From DASUZB01 sp036377075 (lineage in GTDB: Bacteria; Actinomycetota; CALGFH01), in contig DASUZB010000009.1 in the NCBI GenBank assembly GCA_036377075.1, forward strand, positions 1-49,841: 49,841 nucleotides of DNA, given 5' to 3'. Made by a program: the position numbers and the translations under genes. Shown one piece after another: positions 1-7,407 of this stretch. Numbering within the stretch: the first letter of the stretch is position 1; each line of letters begins with the position of its first letter. A model generated the notes under the pieces. It did not search any database. It worked only from the letters and a program-made list of their open reading frames with translations, and was not told the DNA's origin.

Positions 1-1283
1 AGCTCGCGGAGGCGCTCGGCGACCCGACGCTGCTCGCGGGCGCCCTGTCCCACCTGGCCTTCCTCGAGTCGGTGCGGGGCGCCGGCGTGGCGCTGGCGCG
101 GATCGAGCGGGCGACCGCGCTCGGCCACGCGCCCGAGTGGTCGCAGATCCTCGGGCGCCCCGACTGGGTCCACGCGCTGCTGCTCGAGTGGGCCGGCGAG
201 CTCGGCGCCGCCCGCGCGCGGTTCGAGGCGCTGTACCGCGACGCGGTCGACCGTGGCGACGAGCACGCGCTGCCGGTCGTCCTGTTCCAGCTTGCCCGCG
301 TCGAGCTGCTGACCGGCGACTGGGAGCGCGCGGCGGCGCACGCCGCCGAGTGCGACCGCACCACCGTCCAGGTCGGGCTGGAGAGCGAGCGCCCCTTCTC
401 CCTCACGATCGAGGCGCTGGTCGACGCGCACCTCGGCCGCGCCGAGCCGGCCAGGGCCAGGATCGAGGAGGGGCTGGAGCTGGCGCGGCGGCTGGGGACG
501 CAGGCGGCAGGGTTCGAGCTGCTCGCGACGCGCGGCTTCCTCGAGCTGTCGCTCGGCGACGCCGCCGCGGCCGACGGCACCCTCGGCCGGCTCGCGGAGC
601 AGGTCGAGGCGACCGGGTTCGGCGAGCCGGCGCTGTTCCGCTTCCACGGCGACGCGATCGAGGCGAAGGTGGCGCTCGGCCGGCGGGACGAGGCCGGGGC
701 ACTGCTCGACCAGCTCGACCGGCTCGCCGCCGCGCCCACGCGGAACTGGGCGCGGATGGTCGCGGCCCGCTCCCACGGCCTGCTCGCCGCCGCCGGCGGC
801 GACCTGGACGGCGCCTACCGGGCGCTGCAACGGGCACTCGAGCTGCAGGAGCAGCTCGGCCAGCCCTTCGAGCGCGCCCGCACGCTGCTGGTGCTCGGCA
901 ACGTACGGCGACGCGACCGGCAGAAGCGCGCCGCCCGGGAGGCGCTCGGCCAGGCACTGGAGACGTTCGACCGGCTCGGCGCGGGGCTGTGGGCCGGCAG
1001 GGCGCGCCAGGAGCTCGCGCGGGTCGGCGGTAGGCCGCCGGCCGCCGGGCTGACGCCGACGGAGGAGCGGGTCGCGCGGCTGGTCGCCTCCGGCCGCACC
1101 TACCAGGAGGCGGCCGACGCGCTGTTCATCAGCCCGCGGACGGTGCAGTGGAACCTCTCCAAGGTCTACCGCAAGCTCGGCATCCGCTCGCGCGCCGAGC
1201 TGGCGGCGCGGCTGTCCCCCGAACGGGGGACGCGGGGCGGTGGCGACGAGCCCGACCCGGCCGGCCGGCGGGTTCCTCGCTAG
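1..1283 (+). CDS. LuxR-family transcriptional regulator, 3' part (5' end outside window)
   Basis: The reading frame is already open at the first bases of the window, so this is the C-terminal part of a larger regulator; the GTG at 72 is internal. About 330 residues of Ala/Leu/Arg-rich helical repeats of TPR type precede a LuxR/GerE helix-turn-helix from about nt 1050 to 1230 (LTPTEERVARL, then SPRTVQWNLSKVYRKLGI). This layout matches the large ATPase-TPR-HTH (LAL/MalT-like) regulators, in which an upstream AAA-type ATPase domain would be expected, but that part is not in the window. It should act as a DNA-binding activator in the cytoplasm. The target is unknown: the next plus-strand ORF is tiny and the next large genes are on the other strand. 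The family call is firm; the subclass is inferred. Confidence 0.85.
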   Translation, partial: LAEALGDPTLLAGALSHLAFLESVRGAGVALARIERATALGHAPEWSQILGRPDWVHALLLEWAGELGAARARFEALYRDAVDRGDEHALPVVLFQLARVELLTGDWERAAAHAAECDRTTVQVGLESERPFSLTIEALVDAHLGRAEPARARIEEGLELARRLGTQAAGFELLATRGFLELSLGDAAAADGTLGRLAEQVEATGFGEPALFRFHGDAIEAKVALGRRDEAGALLDQLDRLAAAPTRNWARMVAARSHGLLAAAGGDLDGAYRALQRALELQEQLGQPFERARTLLVLGNVRRRDRQKRAAREALGQALETFDRLGAGLWAGRARQELARVGGRPPAAGLTPTEERVARLVASGRTYQEAADALFISPRTVQWNLSKVYRKLGIRSRAELAARLSPERGTRGGGDEPDPAGRRVPR

Positions 1284-1386
1284 CCGGGAGGGGTCAATCC
1301 CCGCCACGGGGCGGATTTCGCGAGCCGGCGCGGCGGCCTACCGTCGTCGACGACGGCGATCGTGAATTCTCGAAGGGAGGCTGGCG

Positions 1387-1521
1387 ATGCGTACCCGACT
1401 CCTCGTGGCGATCAGGCGCCTGCGCCGGCACCGCAGTCGGCATGACTGGTCGGTGGCGCTCGGCGGCGAGCCGCTCGTGCCGGCGCTGCGCGGCTGGCCG
1501 GTGGCGCGCCGGCGGCCCTGA
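1387..1521 (+). CDS. possible small Arg-rich protein, 44 aa
   Basis: An ATG at 1387 is preceded by AAGGGAGG at 1373-1380 with six bases between, one of the best Shine-Dalgarno sequences in the window. The frame runs 44 codons to TGA at 1519-1521. The product is very basic, with 12 arginines, mostly in the first half and in a C-terminal Arg-Arg-Arg-Pro. It has no signal peptide, membrane segment or cysteine. The stop codon lies two bases before a long terminator-like hairpin, which gives the ORF a gene-like frame. I recognise no family. It could be a small DNA- or RNA-binding protein, a leader peptide, or chance in GC-rich DNA. Confidence 0.4.
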   Translation: MRTRLLVAIRRLRRHRSRHDWSVALGGEPLVPALRGWPVARRRP

Positions 1522-1522
1522 A

Positions 1523-1568
1523 GCCGGTCCCCGCCGGCGGCCCGCGCGCCCGCCGGTGGGGGACCGGC
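1523..1568. terminator. bidirectional GC-rich terminator hairpin
   Basis: Arms 1523-1532 and 1559-1568 are perfect 10-base inverted repeats (GCCGGTCCCC and its complement). A further 7-base stem inside (1534-1540 with 1550-1556) extends them, separated only by a small asymmetric bulge, and closes on a 9-base loop. There is no T-run, as is common for actinobacterial terminators. It sits between the small plus-strand ORF and the end of the minus-strand response regulator, so it could end transcription from both sides. Confidence 0.65.
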
Positions 1569-1591
1569 CTGGCCGGCTCCGGCGGGCGGGC

Positions 1592-2320
1592 CTACGAGGG
1601 CAGCCGCTCGGGGTCCTCGGCGGGCCGCAGCAGCCAGCGGTAGCCGATGCCCGGGTCGGTCGCGATGATCCGCGGGCGGCCGGGATCGGCCTCGATCTTC
1701 TTGCGCAGCTGGCTGATGAACACGCGCAGGACGTCGGTGTCGTCGGCGTAGCCGGGTCCCCACACCTGCTCGAGCAGCCAGCGGTGGGTGAGCAGCTTCG
1801 CCGGGTGCTGGCACAGCTCGGTGAGCAGCGCCCACTCCGTCCTGGTTAGGTGGACCTCCTCGCCCGCCCGGACGACCTGGTGGCTGTCGAGGTCGATCTC
1901 CAGCCCGTCGGCGCGGAAGCGCACCGGCCTGGGCGGCGCCTGCGCGCCGGCCCGGCGCAGCAGGGCGCGGACGCGGGCCATCAGCTCGTCGATGCCGAAC
2001 GGCTTGGTCAGGTAGTCGTCCGCGCCCAGGTCGAGCGCGGCGACCTTGTCGCCCTCGTCCTCGCGGACCGAGAGGACCAGGACCGGCACGGCGCTCCAGG
2101 CGCGGAGCTGGCGGACGACCTCGAGCCCGTCGATGGTCGGCAGGTTGAGGTCGAGCACCACCAGGTCGGGCTGGAACGCCGCCGCCACCGTGAGCGCCTC
2201 GTCGCCGTCGCCCACGGCGCGCACCTCGTAGGCGCGCGACTCGAGCGCGCGGCCGATCGCCCGACGGATGCTGTGCTCGTCGTCGACCACCAGCACGCGG
2301 CCCTTGCTCGGCCTGGTCAC
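1592..2320 (-). CDS. kdpE: KdpE-like response regulator (OmpR family)
   Basis: This is a 242-residue two-component response regulator. The receiver domain (about residues 7-120) has the acidic pair D13/D14, phosphoacceptor D57 in VVLDLNLPTIDG and the conserved K106 in LTKPFG. An OmpR-type winged helix follows (about 140-230; DDTDVLRVFISQLRKKIE). The sequence is closest in style to KdpE, the regulator of potassium-uptake genes. The start is GTG at 2320, which overlaps the TGA of the upstream kinase in a GTGA, so the two are translationally coupled. The gene order kinase-regulator and the divergent KimA-like K+ permease fit potassium control. No kdpFABC operon is in the window. Its target is therefore inferred, perhaps the divergent permease. 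Confidence 0.85.
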   Translation of the reverse strand: MTRPSKGRVLVVDDEHSIRRAIGRALESRAYEVRAVGDGDEALTVAAAFQPDLVVLDLNLPTIDGLEVVRQLRAWSAVPVLVLSVREDEGDKVAALDLGADDYLTKPFGIDELMARVRALLRRAGAQAPPRPVRFRADGLEIDLDSHQVVRAGEEVHLTRTEWALLTELCQHPAKLLTHRWLLEQVWGPGYADDTDVLRVFISQLRKKIEADPGRPRIIATDPGIGYRWLLRPAEDPERLPS

Positions 2321-3420
2321 GGCGGCCCCCCGGCGGGCAGCGAGAACGCGAAGGTGGCGCCGCCGCGCGGCGTGTCCTCGACCCAGATCTGCCCGTCCAT
2401 CAGGCTGAGGAAGCCCTTGCTGATCGCCAGGCCGAGCCCGGTGCCGAGGCGGGGGTGCCGCTCGTCCACCTGGTAGAAGGGGTAGAAGAGCTGCTCGCGG
2501 ACGGACGGCGGCACGCCGTCGCCGTGGTCGCTGACGCGGATCAGCGCCCGGCCGTCGGCGCGGCTGGCGTGCAGCCCGACCTCCTCGGTGCCGCTCCGGG
2601 CGGCCGCCTTGGCGGCGTTGTCCAGCAGGTTGGCAACCACCCGGTCGAGGAACACGGGGTCGGCCCTGACGGTGGCCGCGGACGGGGTGATGCCCACCTG
2701 GACGTCCAGCCGCGGCCACTGCCGGCGGACGCGGTCGACGCAGGCGGTGACCACCTCCGCCAGGTCGACGCTCTGCACCCGCGCCTCGATCATGCCGCCC
2801 TCGATCCTCGACATGTCCAGCAGGTTGGCGATCAGGGCGGCGAGCCGGTCGGTCTCCTTGTCGATGCTCTCGAGGGTCTCCCTGGCGTAGTCGGCGTCCT
2901 GCTCGGCGTCGTCGCCGAGCAGGTCGGTGACGGACGCCTTGATCGCGGCGAGCGGGCTGCGCAGGTCGTGGGAGACCGCCGCGAGCAGCGCCCGGCGGAG
3001 CTGGTCGGTCTGCCGGTAGACCTCGGCCTCGGTGGCGCTGCGCAGCGCCTGGTCGCGCTCGCGCGCGCGTGCCTCCGCGGCCTCGGCGCGCTCGCGGGCG
3101 TGGGCGAGCAGCGCGGAGATCAGGATCGACAGGCCGAGGAAGACGAACAGGACGACGACGTCCTCCGCCCGGGCGATCACGAAGGTGTGGTAGGGCGGCA
3201 GGAAGAAGAAGTTGAAGGTGAGGAACCCGAGGAGCGAGGCGAGGATCCCGGGCCCGAGGCCGCCGATGCCGGCCGCGGCGACGACCACGACCAGGAAGCC
3301 GAAGCCCGCCGACAGCGGGGTGGTCTGGTCGCGCAGGGCGAGCAGGGCGAGGGTCAGCGCCAGCGTCCCGAGGGTGGCCACGGCGTAGCCGGCGGCACGA
3401 CGGTGCAGGGTGATCGGCAT
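2317..3420 (-). CDS. kdpD: short KdpD-like sensor histidine kinase
   Basis: This is a 367-residue membrane sensor kinase. Residues about 9-108 form four hydrophobic segments of the DUF4118 type found in KdpD. A short coiled linker follows, then a HisKA domain with H151 in AVSHDLRSPLAAI and a HATPase domain with N box (ANLLDNAAKAA), DHGDGVP and GTGLGLAISKG. Full KdpD is about 900 residues and begins with a KdpD/USP cytoplasmic module; that part, and the GAF domain, are absent, so this is a truncated-architecture KdpD-like kinase. The ATG at 3420 is chosen because it starts just before the first membrane segment; upstream in-frame codons lack this logic. It overlaps the response regulator start by GTGA. 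It probably senses ion or turgor state without the usual N-terminal input. Confidence 0.85.
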   Translation of the reverse strand: MPITLHRRAAGYAVATLGTLALTLALLALRDQTTPLSAGFGFLVVVVAAAGIGGLGPGILASLLGFLTFNFFFLPPYHTFVIARAEDVVVLFVFLGLSILISALLAHARERAEAAEARARERDQALRSATEAEVYRQTDQLRRALLAAVSHDLRSPLAAIKASVTDLLGDDAEQDADYARETLESIDKETDRLAALIANLLDMSRIEGGMIEARVQSVDLAEVVTACVDRVRRQWPRLDVQVGITPSAATVRADPVFLDRVVANLLDNAAKAAARSGTEEVGLHASRADGRALIRVSDHGDGVPPSVREQLFYPFYQVDERHPRLGTGLGLAISKGFLSLMDGQIWVEDTPRGGATFAFSLPAGGPP

Positions 3421-3566
3421 CTCCAGCCCAGTTTGCCAGCGCGCGGTGCCGCCCGGACCGAACCCGAACACTTCCCATAGACCGCGCCGCCGGTTCCTCA
3501 CGGGTCCCTTAGACCCCGCTCCTAGCGTGGCCGCAGGCAGCACTGGAAGGAGCGTCTGGGAGCACC

Positions 3567-5969
3567 GTGAGCCGACACACCGCGTACCGGTTGAAGGGGC
3601 TGGTGCTCGGCCCACCGCTGCAGACCTCCCGGCTGGTGCACGAGCGGCTGAGCAAGCTCGTCGCGCTGGCGGTGCTCGCGTCCGACAACATCTCGTCCAG
3701 CGCCTACGGCACCGAGCAGGTGATGCTGCCCCTGCTGGTCGCCGGCGCGGCGGCGCCGGCGCTGACCTTCCCCATCTCGGTCGCCATCGCGGTGCTGCTG
3801 GCCATCCTGATCCTGTCCTACCGGCAGACGATCACCGCCTACCCATCCGCGGGCGGCGCCTACGTGGTCACCAAGGACAACTTCGGCATCCGCCTGGCCC
3901 AGGTCGCCGGCGCGGCGCTGCTGCTCGACTACGTGCTCACCGTGGCGGTCAGCGTCGCGGGCGGGATCGCGGCGGTGGTCACCGGCGCGCCGGCGCTCGC
4001 GCCCTACACGGTGCCGCTCTCGGTCGCCTGCATCGCGCTGATCACCTGGGGCAACCTGCGCGGCGTGCGCGAGTCCGGCCGCATGTTCGCCCTGCCGACC
4101 TACCTGTACGTCGCCGCCCTCGGCGGCGTCCTGCTGCTCGGCGTCTACCGCCACCTCACCGGGCACCTGCCGCCGATCCCCGCCAACCGGACCGGGCCGC
4201 TGCCGCCGCAGACCGCCACCATCGGGCTCCTGCTGCTGATGCACGCGTTCGCGTCCGGCTGCACCGCGCTGACCGGGGTCGAGGCGATCTCCAACGGGGT
4301 GCCGGCGTTCCGCCGGCCGGAGGCGGTCAACGCCCGCCGGACCCTGATCGCCATGGGCACGATCCTCGGCTGCCTGTTCCTTGGCACCAGCTTCCTGACG
4401 ATCACGACCCACGTGCTGCCCTACCCCGACGGCAACCCGACCCTGGTCGGCCAGCTCGCCACCTACGTCCTGGACGCCAGGAGCTCCAGGTTCGGCCACC
4501 TCGCCTTCGAGTTCGTCCAGGGCACCACCCTGCTGATCCTGGTGCTCGCGGCCAACACCTCGTTCGCCGACTTCCCCCGGCTGGCCTCGTTCGCCGCCGG
4601 GGACACCTTCATGCCGCGGCAGTTCACCCGCCGCGGCCACCGGCTGGTGTTCTCCAACGGGATCCTCACCCTGGCCGGGGCCGCGACCGTGCTGCTGGTG
4701 GCGTTCAAGGCCAACATCAACAGCCTGATCCCGCTGTACGCGATCGGGGTGTTCATCTCCTTCACCCTGTCGCAGGCGGGCATGACCCGCCGGCACCTGC
4801 GGCTGCGCGAGCCCGGCTGGCGCTACGGCCTGGTGGTCAACGGGCTGGGGGCGGTGGTGACGTTCGTGGTGCTGCTGGACGTGGTCTCGACCAAGTTCGT
4901 CCACGGCGCCTGGATGGTGCTGGTCGCCCTGCCGATCCTGGTCGGGCTGCTGTACCGCACCAACCGCGCCTACTCCCGCGAGGTGCGCGAGCTCAAGGTC
5001 GAGCTGTCCGAGACCCTCCCGAAGCCCAAGCCGCGGCACGAGGTGATCGTGCTCGTCGAGGGGCTGAACCGGGCCACGGTCGCCGCGGTCCGGTACGCCA
5101 GGCAGATCCGGTCGCAGCGGACGGTCGCCGTCCACGTCGCCGTCGATCCTCGGGCGGCGCAGGTGCTCGCGGCACGCTGGGCGAGGCTGGGGATCCCGTT
5201 GCCGCTGGAGGTGGTGGGGGCGGACGGCCTCGGCCTCGGGGGGACGGCGGCGCAGGTCGTCGCCGGGCGGGCGCAGCCCGACACCGAGGTGACGGTGCTG
5301 CTGCCGCGGCGCGCCTACGCGGGCCCGCTCGACCGGATCACCCGGGGCCGCCGCACCGACGCGCTGCTCCGGGCGCTCGGCGGCAGCCCGAACGTCCACG
5401 TCACCGCCGTCCCACGGGTGGAGTCCCGCGCCGCTGGGGAGAGCCTGGCCGAGGCGGCGACGGCGCTCGCGTGCCCACGGCCGCGCCACGAGGTCGTGGT
5501 GCTGACCGAGGCGCTGGACCGCGCCTCGCTCGGAGCGTTGCAGTACGCCACCGAGCTCCGTCCGCTGTCGACCACCGCCCTGCACGTCGCGGTCGACCCG
5601 GACCGCGCCCGGCGCCTGGCGGCCCTGTGGGCCAAGGTCCGGATCCCCGTCCCGCTGGAGATCGTCGACTGCCCCGACCGCAACCTGCTCGCCACCACCG
5701 AGCGCGACCTCCACGAGCGGATCCGCGACGACACCGAGATCACCGTCCTGGTGCCGAGGCGGCGCTTCGCCAGCCGCTGGCACCAGCTCCTGCTGCACGA
5801 CCGCACCTCGGCCGGCCTGGTGCGGGTGCTCGGCGACCTGGACAACGTCAACGTGACCATCGTCCCCTTCCAGCTCGGCAAGGCTGGCCGCACCCACCGG
5901 CCGTCCGAACCGCCGGTGGCGTCAGCTGACAGGAGAGCGGCTGGAGTGGAGCGCGGCGCCGGGGTCTGA
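3567..5969 (+). CDS. KimA-like potassium permease (KUP/APC superfamily) with duplicated C-terminal domain
   Basis: This 800-residue permease resembles Bacillus KimA (YdaO), a high-affinity K+ importer controlled by c-di-AMP. Shared features include an N-terminal LVHERLSKLVALAVLASD stretch, SSAYGTEQV, ILSYRQTITAYPSAGGAYVV, ASGCTALTGVEAISNGVPAF and LAANTSFADFPRLASF. About 12 membrane segments occupy residues 30-470. KimA is about 600 residues. The extra length is a second copy of the cytosolic domain: one copy starts near residue 489 (PRHEVIVLVEGLNRATV) and another near 639 (PRHEVVVLTEALDRASL). The GTG at 3567 follows GGAAGGAG and GGGAG. A TAGCGT at 3523-3528 could be its -10 box. It is divergent from a KdpDE-like pair. 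The K+ substrate is inferred from the family. Confidence 0.85.
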   Translation: MSRHTAYRLKGLVLGPPLQTSRLVHERLSKLVALAVLASDNISSSAYGTEQVMLPLLVAGAAAPALTFPISVAIAVLLAILILSYRQTITAYPSAGGAYVVTKDNFGIRLAQVAGAALLLDYVLTVAVSVAGGIAAVVTGAPALAPYTVPLSVACIALITWGNLRGVRESGRMFALPTYLYVAALGGVLLLGVYRHLTGHLPPIPANRTGPLPPQTATIGLLLLMHAFASGCTALTGVEAISNGVPAFRRPEAVNARRTLIAMGTILGCLFLGTSFLTITTHVLPYPDGNPTLVGQLATYVLDARSSRFGHLAFEFVQGTTLLILVLAANTSFADFPRLASFAAGDTFMPRQFTRRGHRLVFSNGILTLAGAATVLLVAFKANINSLIPLYAIGVFISFTLSQAGMTRRHLRLREPGWRYGLVVNGLGAVVTFVVLLDVVSTKFVHGAWMVLVALPILVGLLYRTNRAYSREVRELKVELSETLPKPKPRHEVIVLVEGLNRATVAAVRYARQIRSQRTVAVHVAVDPRAAQVLAARWARLGIPLPLEVVGADGLGLGGTAAQVVAGRAQPDTEVTVLLPRRAYAGPLDRITRGRRTDALLRALGGSPNVHVTAVPRVESRAAGESLAEAATALACPRPRHEVVVLTEALDRASLGALQYATELRPLSTTALHVAVDPDRARRLAALWAKVRIPVPLEIVDCPDRNLLATTERDLHERIRDDTEITVLVPRRRFASRWHQLLLHDRTSAGLVRVLGDLDNVNVTIVPFQLGKAGRTHRPSEPPVASADRRAAGVERGAGV

Positions 5970-5997
5970 TTCGGTGATCGTCGACCCCGGCGCCGCG
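5952..5997. terminator. 15-bp perfect inverted repeat at the kimA-like gene end
   Basis: Bases 5952-5966 and 5983-5997 are perfect 15-base inverted repeats (arm CGCGGCGCCGGGGTC) around a 16-base loop. The stop codon of the permease (5967-5969) lies at the start of the loop, and the convergent PuuD-type gene ends at 6017. It is most likely a bidirectional terminator. Confidence 0.75.
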
Positions 5998-6016
5998 GCG
6001 TCTTGCGGCCGCCGGA

Positions 6017-6763
6017 TCAGGCCACGCGGGCCAGGCGGTGCTTGGCGGCCTCGTCGACCAGGACGTCGAACAGGGCCTGCTGGGTTGGGTCGGTGGCGGC
6101 GGTGACCTCCGGGTGCCACTGCACCCCGACGATCCAACCGGTGGACAGCTCGATCGCCTCGATGGTGCCGTCCTCCGCCCAGGCGGTGGCGGTCAGTCCG
6201 GCGCCCAGGCGGTCGACCGCCTGGTGGTGCCTGGCGACCACGTCGACCGGGCCGGTGCCGCCGGCGGCGGCCAGGCGGGTGCCCTGCTGGATGCGCACCC
6301 GGTGGACGCTGGGCGCGCCGTTGTGCGGGTCGCCGTGCGCGCCGGGCTCGACGCCGGGCAGGTCGGGCAGGTGCTGGTGCAGGGAGCCACCGAAGGCGAC
6401 GTTCATCGCCTGGGTGCCGCGGCAGATGCCGAGCAGTGGCAGGTCCATCCGCCAGCACGCGCGGACCAGGGCGATCTCGAGCTCGTCGCGGGCTGGCTGG
6501 ACGTCGAAGGCGGTCGGGTGCGGCGTGGCCCCGTAGCGGGACGCCTGCAGGTCCCCGCCGCCGGTCAGCAGCACGCCGTCGAACGGGGCGAGGATCTCGT
6601 CGGCGGGCGCCGGCTCGAGCGGCGGCACCAGCATGGGCCGCGCGCCGGCGCGCCGGAGGGCTTCGATGTACGTCTCGGCCACCGCGAACGCGCCGGGTCG
6701 CCAATCACGTACCGCGCCTGGTTCGACGCGGGCGGTTGGGACGGCGATCAGCGGGGTGGTCAT
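6017..6763 (-). CDS. gamma-glutamyl-gamma-aminobutyrate hydrolase family protein (peptidase C26)
   Basis: This is a 248-residue class I glutamine-amidotransferase-like hydrolase of the PuuD type. The nucleophile is C114 in GICRGTQAMN, and the His-Glu of the triad are H217 and E219 in VGVQWHPEV. LTGGGDLQASRYG near residue 67 is the usual glycine-rich turn. PuuD cleaves gamma-glutamyl-GABA in putrescine breakdown, but the family also acts on other gamma-glutamyl amides, and no other puu gene is nearby, so the substrate is not certain. The start is the ATG at 6763, just before the hydrolase fold begins (MTTPLIAVPTARV), with GAGAGAGGA upstream. A longer in-frame extension upstream looks like leader sequence. 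It is monocistronic and convergent with the permease. Confidence 0.85.
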   Translation of the reverse strand: MTTPLIAVPTARVEPGAVRDWRPGAFAVAETYIEALRRAGARPMLVPPLEPAPADEILAPFDGVLLTGGGDLQASRYGATPHPTAFDVQPARDELEIALVRACWRMDLPLLGICRGTQAMNVAFGGSLHQHLPDLPGVEPGAHGDPHNGAPSVHRVRIQQGTRLAAAGGTGPVDVVARHHQAVDRLGAGLTATAWAEDGTIEAIELSTGWIVGVQWHPEVTAATDPTQQALFDVLVDEAAKHRLARVA

Positions 6764-6819
6764 CTCCGACGTCCTCTCTCTCCTCCAGATGACACCGTAA
6801 ACCCTCGCGAAATACATCC

Positions 6820-6831
6820 GAATCCGGATTC
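6820..6831. promoter_or_regulatory. 12-bp perfect palindrome, candidate operator
   Basis: GAATCCGGATTC is its own reverse complement. It lies 57-68 bases upstream of the PuuD-type start, a usual operator position. A related AATCCGGAATC appears near 6937-6947. The DNA-binding protein is unknown. Confidence 0.4.
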
Positions 6832-7335
6832 CCGAAAACGGCGCCGGGCTGACGTTGCCATACCCTGTCCCGATGGGTGCCCCGGTCGACACCATACAAC
6901 CTCTGACCGGTTGAAGCGGAGTGTAGAAGACGTTGCAATCCGGAATCGAGAACCACCAGAAACCGGACTAACGGCCGGACTCTGGTCGTCTCCGCCAGCA
7001 GGTAGTGGTTATTTTTGACTCCACCCGCCCCACTCGGGCGTCCCCGGCGGGTCCCTTCTGGTCCCCCGTGAGGGCAGAATTGGACGTTCTGGTTTCACCG
7101 GGGGCGCGCACCCGTCAGAGGCCACTACGTAAATGTCATTATCGGTGACGAATCTTGGCTGGCCCGTTCGGCGACCGACCTTGGGCGGGGAAATCCGGGT
7201 CGCCGAGGGTGAACCGATCCGGGCGGCGCCGGCCGGCTTGCGGATCGTGCCGGCGCCGGCGGCGGCACGGTCGCGCTGGCGGAGCGTCCAGGCTCTCGGA
7301 GAAACTGCTGACAGGCGCCGCATGCCCCGAAGCGG

Positions 7336-7341
7336 TACGCT
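7336..7341 (+). promoter_or_regulatory. candidate -10 box (TACGCT) for the 7408 gene
   Basis: The same hexamer stands at the leaderless starts of glgC and the DinB-type gene in this window. Transcription would begin near 7348, giving a leader of about 60 bases before the GTG at 7408. A CTGACA at 7308-7313 is too far (22 bases) to be a normal -35 box. Confidence 0.35.
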
Positions 7342-7407
7342 CCGCATGACCTGCAACCTCGTGGTCTGCGAGTGCCAGGCCAGCGGGCGCCCGGAGGTAG
7401 GGCAGCA

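Larger units (their letters stand above)
1284..1591. other. intergenic stretch with a small ORF and a terminator hairpin
   Basis: This 308-base gap lies between the end of the LuxR-type gene and the end of the convergent response regulator. It holds a 44-codon ORF with a strong ribosome site and, just after it, a long GC-rich hairpin, both listed separately. I see no other gene in it. Confidence 0.6.
6764..7407. other. 644-base divergent regulatory region
   Basis: This region lies between the minus-strand PuuD-type gene and the plus-strand gene that starts at 7408. It is less GC-rich than its surroundings between about 6790 and 7160. It holds a perfect palindrome at 6820-6831, a partial second copy near 6936-6945, and a TACGCT box at 7336-7341 about 67 bases before the GTG start at 7408. 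I find no convincing coding frame in it. Confidence 0.55.

Noticed and set aside
3421..3566. A c-di-AMP riboswitch in front of the KimA-like gene
   Set aside because: The shared divergent region is only 146 bases and I could not find the conserved ydaO-type core; the likely leader is about 30 bases, too short.
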